A DNA stretch of 16,697 nucleotides from an uncultured Eubacterium sp. (GTDB taxonomy: Bacteria > Bacillota > Clostridia > Lachnospirales > Lachnospiraceae). The notes under the pieces are model-generated. The model had not been told where the DNA came from, ran no database searches, and worked only from the letters and a program-made list of their open reading frames with translations. Positions 12,755 through 16,697 of this stretch are shown piece by piece. The DNA is taken from NCBI GenBank assembly GCA_934338065.1, contig CAKRGX010000025.1, positions 1 through 16,697 on the forward strand, in the 5' to 3' direction. The translations under genes were made by a program, and so were the position numbers. Within the stretch, counting starts at the first letter, position 1, and each line of letters opens with the position of its first letter.

Positions 12755-13978
12755 ATGTTATGTCAGTTTACTGTGAAGAATTACAAGAGTATAAGAGATG
12801 AAGTGACCTTTGATATGCAGGCAGCAGCAATCTCAGAGCATGAAGATAGAATAATCAAAGACCAGGATGGTGAGATGTATTTACCGGTGTCTGCCATTTA
12901 CGGTCCTAATGGTGGAGGAAAATCCAATGTTCTGGCAGCGTTGCACACATTGGTTGCAAAAATCCTGCGCCCGTTGTATGCGACAGAAGACAACGAAGAT
13001 AAGGTTCTTTTACAAAAAAGAATTATCGTTGAGCCATTTGCTTTTTCAGATAGCAAAAATGAACCAACAGAGTTTGAACTGTTTTTCCGTACAGAGTCTG
13101 CAGAGTATAGATATATCTTGCATGTGAAGCGTGATGTGGTTATATATGAGAGCTTGGACAGAGTGAAGCTTGAGACTGGAAGACGTTCTGCATTATACAC
13201 AAGAGACGATAAAGGGATTGTTTTAAAGGGGGCATTTGCGAAACTGAAAGTCAGTGATGATTTATCTAAGACACTTACCTTGCTTTCCTACTTGGGTATC
13301 GCCTACAAGGGAAATGCAGTAGTTAAGGATGTATTGAATTGGTTCGAGTTCGGCGTGGATTTCTTGAATTATGGCAATCCTATTCAGGAGCTTAGAATGG
13401 CAATATCCACATCAGAAGATGTGAAGCACCTGATGCTTGAAATGATTCAGGAAATGGATTTGGATATCGTTGATTTCAGAGTGGAAGAAAAAGAGAATGA
13501 TAGGATAGAAGTGTTTACAAAACACCTTGTGGATGATGTGGAAACAGAGCTTAACTTATCCGATGAATCCAGCGGAACAAAGAAACTGTTTGGATTACTT
13601 CCATTTATTGCTGCAAGTTTGCTTGATGGAACAGTGCTTGTAATTGATGAATTGGATGCGAAGATTCATCCGGTATTATTGCGTCATATTATCATGATGT
13701 TTAACGATATGAACATCAACAGACATAAAGCACAACTAATATTCACATCCCACGATTTATCTACCATGAACAGTGAAGTGTTTCGCAGAGATGAAATTTG
13801 GTTTGTGGCAAAGGGAAATGCACAGAATTCCAAGTTGTATTCTCTAGTAGAGTTCAAGAATGAAAAAGGTGAATCTGTCAGAAAGGATGCAAAGTTCGAT
13901 AAGCAGTATCTTGAAGGTAAGTACGGTGCTGATCCGTACCTCAGAAGAATTATAGATTGGGGGAAAGTCAATGCCTAA
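12755..13978 (+). CDS. AAA/ABC-type ATPase, RloA/AbiLi-like, of a two-gene defence operon
   Basis: A 407-residue soluble ATPase of the RecF/SMC-like AAA_15/AAA_21 group. The opening FTVKNYKSIRDEVTFDM is the typical first strand. Walker A is GPNGGGKS (50-57), the signature-like LSDESSGTKKL is at 268-278, Walker B VLVIDELD at 294-301, and the H-motif FTSHD at 330-334. It lacks a C-terminal TOPRIM domain of its own; the adjacent gene supplies an RloB protein instead. The pair matches the RloA-RloB/AbiL arrangement, in which the ATPase is thought to sense infection and the partner to act as effector. Its stop overlaps the next start by eight bases, indicating a tight operon and probably a complex. 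A dedicated promoter lies in front. Antiphage function is inferred from family and neighbourhood. Confidence 0.85.
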   Translation: MLCQFTVKNYKSIRDEVTFDMQAAAISEHEDRIIKDQDGEMYLPVSAIYGPNGGGKSNVLAALHTLVAKILRPLYATEDNEDKVLLQKRIIVEPFAFSDSKNEPTEFELFFRTESAEYRYILHVKRDVVIYESLDRVKLETGRRSALYTRDDKGIVLKGAFAKLKVSDDLSKTLTLLSYLGIAYKGNAVVKDVLNWFEFGVDFLNYGNPIQELRMAISTSEDVKHLMLEMIQEMDLDIVDFRVEEKENDRIEVFTKHLVDDVETELNLSDESSGTKKLFGLLPFIAASLLDGTVLVIDELDAKIHPVLLRHIIMMFNDMNINRHKAQLIFTSHDLSTMNSEVFRRDEIWFVAKGNAQNSKLYSLVEFKNEKGESVRKDAKFDKQYLEGKYGADPYLRRIIDWGKVNA

Positions 13979-14675
13979 AAAAGCCGGAATCGGAAAAAAA
14001 TCAAGCAAGCTTGATTGGAAGAAGAAACGTCTCCAAGAATACTTGGAGATGAAGCAGTACCGGTACTATATTTTCTGTGAAGGACAGCAGACGGAACCAC
14101 TATATTTTGCGGGATTCAAGAAGCTGATAGAGGAAAATCCAATTTATAAGGATATGGTCTTGATAGAGATTGAACCTTGCCAGGCAGAAACCATGCGAGT
14201 AATCGGTATGGCAGAGGAATATGTAAAGAAAAATAAAATCAAAAAGGGGCAAATCTGGTGCGTTTATGACAAGGATAGCTTTCCGGCAGAACATTTTAAT
14301 GGTGTTGTGGAACGCGCAGAGAGTTTGAACAAAGCGAATCCGGAATTACAGTATCATACCGCATGGAGTAATGAGTGTATTGAGTTCTGGTTCCTGCTTC
14401 ACTTTGCATATTATACGGCTAATAACCATAGAACAGAGTATATTGCATTTTTGAATGATAAGTTCAAAGAACTTGGAATCGGAAAGTATCAGAAGAATAT
14501 GAATAATATCTTTGAGATTCTGATGGAGTATGGTAATCCGAAGCTAGCAATTCGATATGCGAAGCGAATTATAAAGGATGGAACAGGTAAAACACCGACA
14601 GAGATTGCACCGGGAACCAAGGTGTATGAGTTGGTAGAGGAACTGGCAAAGTATTTGCCAGAGGAAGTAAGGTAA
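13971..14675 (+). CDS. rloB: RloB-like protein (TOPRIM-type effector candidate)
   Basis: A 234-residue protein of the RloB family. After a basic N-terminus (about 1-30) comes the FCEGQQTEPLYF segment, with the conserved glutamate E37, and then CVYDKDSF with D100 and D102. The E followed by DxD is a TOPRIM-like metal-binding pattern expected of a nuclease. SNECIEFWFLLHF (133-145) is the other family hallmark. GGGGGA (13959-13964) precedes the ATG, which lies inside the end of the ATPase gene. In AbiL-like systems the RloB partner causes abortive infection together with the ATPase; known RloB-type effectors target nucleic acid or tRNA, so the precise target here is open. All key residues appear intact. 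Confidence 0.85.
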   Translation: MPKKAGIGKKSSKLDWKKKRLQEYLEMKQYRYYIFCEGQQTEPLYFAGFKKLIEENPIYKDMVLIEIEPCQAETMRVIGMAEEYVKKNKIKKGQIWCVYDKDSFPAEHFNGVVERAESLNKANPELQYHTAWSNECIEFWFLLHFAYYTANNHRTEYIAFLNDKFKELGIGKYQKNMNNIFEILMEYGNPKLAIRYAKRIIKDGTGKTPTEIAPGTKVYELVEELAKYLPEEVR

Positions 14676-14687
14676 AAGCTTATGTGA

Positions 14688-15125
14688 TTTGGAGGGAGAC
14701 AAGTAATTATTACTACGCATAGTGCAAATGTGGTCAAAAAATTGGACTATTCAAATCTGAGGCTAATATCGAATTCTGATGAAGGAAAAACAGTGGAGAC
14801 AGTATTGCCAGGACAATTGCCTTATCCATCCTTAAATGAAGTTAATTATTTAGCATTTTCAGAGGTGTCAGAAGAATATCATAATGAGTTATATGGTTAT
14901 ATCGAAGCAGAAGGTCAGTGGGATGCATATAAAGCGGGAAAACCGACTATGCCATATATTAAGATTTTAAGAGGCGGAAGTACAAGACAAGACCAAGTTG
15001 TATTGTCAGAGTATATAAGGCATCAAATTCATCATCCTGAAAATACACATAATCCACACTTTACAGAACAGCAATTGCAAACATCAATACAATTGCTGAG
15101 AGATTTTGTTCAAACGATAGTATAA
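14688..15125 (+). pseudogene. C-terminal remnant of another AAA ATPase
   Basis: An open frame of about 145 codons from just after a TGA (14685-14687) to 15125. It begins RQVIITTHSANVVKKLDY, which is the strand and H-motif (THS) that follow Walker B in AAA_15/AAA_21 ATPases. It continues with an acidic middle, LYGYIEAEGQWDAY, and the distinctive SEYIRHQIHHPENTHN tail that I associate with larger defence-type ATPases. Walker A, the signature and Walker B are all absent, so it cannot hydrolyse ATP. A ribosome-site-like GGAGGG (14691-14696) and a GTG at 14730 could allow a 131-residue product to be made from the operon transcript. It is not a copy of the ATPase at 12755, whose H-region differs. 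Most likely a deletion scar of an older defence gene. Confidence 0.7.
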
Positions 15126-15158
15126 GGAAAAAGACGATAGGAGAAAAATCTTCTTCGC

Positions 15159-15175
15159 TAGTTACTCGCTAACTA
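15159..15175. repeat. Short inverted repeat between the ATPase remnant and the membrane protein gene
   Basis: TAGTTA (15159-15164) and TAACTA (15170-15175) flank CTCGC. There is no T-run, so it is not a terminator; it may be an operator or chance. Confidence 0.3.
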
Positions 15176-15271
15176 ATTGTTTGCGGTAATTCTTTGTTTA
15201 GAAAAACAAGTAATAGATTAGGGAATAAAAATGGGATTGTTATTCCCCAAATACTAAAGGAAGGCGATAAC

Positions 15272-16027
15272 ATGAAGTTTGTAGATGGATTTTTTACATG
15301 GATTCTTTCCATTCAAAATTTGCTTGAAAAAATTGAAGGATGGTATAGAACTAGACGTAAATATGTACCATGGGTGTACATGTCAACTTTTATGATTGGA
15401 GTAGTTTTGATTCTGCTTAAGCTAGTAATGTTGGGAGAATTGGTAATTATTTTAGGAGTGGTATTCGCAGGGGTCGATAATATTATAGGATGGAAGCATT
15501 CTGTAAGAAGGTGGCTTAAATTATGTGTTGTATACAACCTGTTTTTTTCACTGGTATTAGCTGGAATTGTGCAAGGTATGGTAAAAGGTGCGATTGCTGA
15601 TATAGTATTTGTTATAATATACTTATTGGTTTGGTTTTTTCTCTCTTTGATATCAAATAGTAAGGTGGCATTGCTGGTAAACGAGATTGTATCTGGTATG
15701 GCGGCAACAATATTTACAATAGGGACATATCTTGTGAGTATGGCATTGAGAAACAAACCTGCTTCAAGTAATTATCTGCTATATTTTCAAACTGATGAAG
15801 TTTTCGAATTAGCACTAGCAAATAAAGATGCTTTGGCATGGAAGTTTTTTTGGATAATGGGTCTGGAGATGTTAGAAATGGTCTTTTTGTCTTTGCTTCC
15901 AGTTATTGGAGTATCAGCGTTATGTATTATTATGATAAAAATAAAGGGATATTGGGTAGAAAAAAATAGAACACCAGAACCCGAGAAAAAAATCGGATAT
16001 AGTGAAGAAGCTACCGATACATATTAA
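15272..16027 (+). CDS. Multi-pass membrane protein of unknown function
   Basis: A 251-residue protein with about six hydrophobic segments: roughly residues 34-51, 54-68, 83-102, 109-128, 134-156 and 193-222. The N-terminal 30 residues are amphipathic and basic (GWYRTRRK), and a charged hydrophilic tail (about 228-251) ends the protein. There is no signal peptide, no transporter signature and no recognisable enzyme motif. The start at 15272 is chosen because AAAGGAAGG (15256-15264) lies seven bases upstream; the longer frame from 15194 has no ribosome site. The gene sits between defence-type genes and a serine recombinase, where membrane proteins often serve as abortive-infection effectors, but that is only a context argument. 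It could also be ordinary mobile-element cargo. Confidence 0.7.
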   Translation: MKFVDGFFTWILSIQNLLEKIEGWYRTRRKYVPWVYMSTFMIGVVLILLKLVMLGELVIILGVVFAGVDNIIGWKHSVRRWLKLCVVYNLFFSLVLAGIVQGMVKGAIADIVFVIIYLLVWFFLSLISNSKVALLVNEIVSGMAATIFTIGTYLVSMALRNKPASSNYLLYFQTDEVFELALANKDALAWKFFWIMGLEMLEMVFLSLLPVIGVSALCIIMIKIKGYWVEKNRTPEPEKKIGYSEEATDTY

Positions 16028-16043
16028 CAACTATACTATTAAG

Positions 16044-16100
16044 AATAGCGTGGGAAAGAAACTCTAGTGGACAGTTTTCTTTTTCTGCGCTATTTACTTT
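16044..16100 (+). terminator. Long hairpin after the membrane protein gene
   Basis: AATAGCG (16044-16050) pairs with CGCTATT (16088-16094), and inside it AAAGAAACT (16055-16063) pairs with 16073-16082 with one bulged T. A T-rich stretch follows. It separates the membrane protein from the recombinase. Confidence 0.65.
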
Positions 16101-16120
16101 TAAGATAAATAAGTTATAAT
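16093..16120 (+). promoter_or_regulatory. Promoter of the serine recombinase
   Basis: TTTACT (16093-16098) and TATAAT (16115-16120) are 16 bases apart. The predicted start is near 16127, inside the TAACA repeat cluster. Confidence 0.55.
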
Positions 16121-16151
16121 AGTTGTAACAGAACGTAACAACTCTAACAGA
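16121..16151 (+). repeat. TAACA repeats between recombinase promoter and gene
   Basis: TAACA occurs at 16126-16130, 16136-16140 and 16145-16149, spaced about one helical turn. AGTTGT (16121-16126) is also the inverted complement of ACAACT (16138-16143). It could be an operator for the recombinase promoter or an arm of its attachment site. Confidence 0.4.
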
Positions 16152-16164
16152 AAGGCTTGAAGAC

Positions 16165-16697
16165 ATGAACATCGCCGCATACTGTCGTGTATCCACAGAT
16201 AAATCCGATCAGCTCAACAGTCTCGAGACTCAAAAAGAGTTCTTCTTAGAATATACGAAACGCACCGGGGACAACCTTATTAAATTATATGCAGACGAAG
16301 GCATTTCCGGAACTAAAATCAAGAATCGTAAAGAATTTCAGCGTATGCTTGCAGATGCGGAAAAAGGCTTATTCGATATGGTTGTAGTTAAGGATATTTC
16401 CCGTTTTGCCAGAAATACCGTTGATTTACTACAAAGTGTTCGCAAATTGAAATCTCTTGGCATTGAAACACAGTTCCTTACTGCCAACATGACAAGTATG
16501 GGCAACAGCGAATTTGTCTTAACTATCTTTGGTGCATTAGCTCAGGAGGAAAGTGCCAATACTTCCAAACGTATTAAATTTGGTAAGAAGATGAATGCGG
16601 AAAAGGGACGTGTTCCGAACATCGTTTTTGGCTATGATAAGACGATTGGTGACTATTTTAACCTTTCTATCAATGAGAACGAGGCAAAAGCAATTCG
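16165..16697 (+). CDS. Serine recombinase, N-terminal part (runs off the window)
   Basis: The first 177 codons of a site-specific serine recombinase. The resolvase/invertase catalytic domain covers about residues 1-137. The nucleophile is S10 in AAYCRVSTD, with ADEGISGT (43-50), VVKDISRFARNT (75-85, catalytic arginines) and ALAQEESANTSKRIKFG (124-140), the latter leading into the long helix. The following GRVPNIVFGYDK begins the 'recombinase' domain, so this is the large serine recombinase class that integrates and excises phages and ICE-type elements rather than a small resolvase. AGAAAGG (16149-16155) lies nine bases ahead of the ATG. It probably mobilises, or once mobilised, an element next to the defence genes; which side belongs to the element cannot be seen from this window. 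Confidence 0.93.
   Translation, partial: MNIAAYCRVSTDKSDQLNSLETQKEFFLEYTKRTGDNLIKLYADEGISGTKIKNRKEFQRMLADAEKGLFDMVVVKDISRFARNTVDLLQSVRKLKSLGIETQFLTANMTSMGNSEFVLTIFGALAQEESANTSKRIKFGKKMNAEKGRVPNIVFGYDKTIGDYFNLSINENEAKAI

Noticed and set aside
14730..15125. Independent 131-residue gene starting with GTG
   Set aside because: The homology to an ATPase H-motif extends upstream of this GTG in the same frame (RQVIITTHS), so the frame is better described as the tail of a truncated ATPase, although translation from GTG is possible.
1..16697. CRISPR array, tRNA or rRNA genes
   Set aside because: No regularly spaced direct repeats and no cloverleaf or rRNA-like sequence were found on either strand.

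Overview
The window looks like chromosome of a low-to-medium GC Gram-positive gut or rumen anaerobe, most likely a Lachnospiraceae member (Roseburia/Agathobacter/Butyrivibrio-type). This is inferred from the content: a cytoplasmic GH39 beta-xylosidase and a secreted GH10 xylanase with a lysine-rich Ig-like module, an L-lactate dehydrogenase with the allosteric residues, a sporulation gene remnant, a group II intron end, strong GGAGG ribosome sites and AT-rich promoters. All recognised genes lie on the + strand. No rRNA, tRNA or CRISPR array was seen.

Layout. 1-75 is the 3' end (domains V and VI) of a group II intron whose body lies to the left. 99-737 is a metallophosphoesterase. 830-4076 is a tightly coupled pair, a GH39 beta-xylosidase and an 'ABC class' P-loop ATPase (PF09818 type). 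After a promoter and a hairpin comes ldh (4202-5158), closed by a terminator. A Na+/phosphate symporter with a C-terminal PhoU domain (5247-6893) follows, only 14 bases ahead of a large secreted multidomain xylanase (6908-9559).

9560-10185 is the most informative non-coding stretch. It holds a spoIIID gene cut off just after its recognition helix but still behind a sigma-E-like promoter. It also holds a complete attenuator for argS: a promoter, a 19-residue leader peptide with six Arg codons out of seven, competing hairpins and an intrinsic terminator. argS itself is 10186-11883.

From about 11884 to the right edge the region is accessory. A 500-base gap contains several hairpins and palindromes and a terminator. 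A small TTG-start protein of mobile-element type follows, then a two-gene ATPase plus RloB (TOPRIM-like) operon that resembles RloAB/AbiL phage defence. Next come the C-terminal remnant of a different AAA ATPase, an unrecognised multi-pass membrane protein, and the N-terminal part of a large serine recombinase that runs off the window.

How it works together: the xylanase would cut xylan outside the cell and the beta-xylosidase would finish xylo-oligosaccharides inside, with lactate as one fermentation product. The right third reads as a recombinase-linked defence island inserted downstream of argS. The strongest candidates for undescribed biology are the argS leader-peptide attenuator, the truncated spoIIID with its promoter, and the RloAB/ATPase-remnant/membrane-protein cluster.
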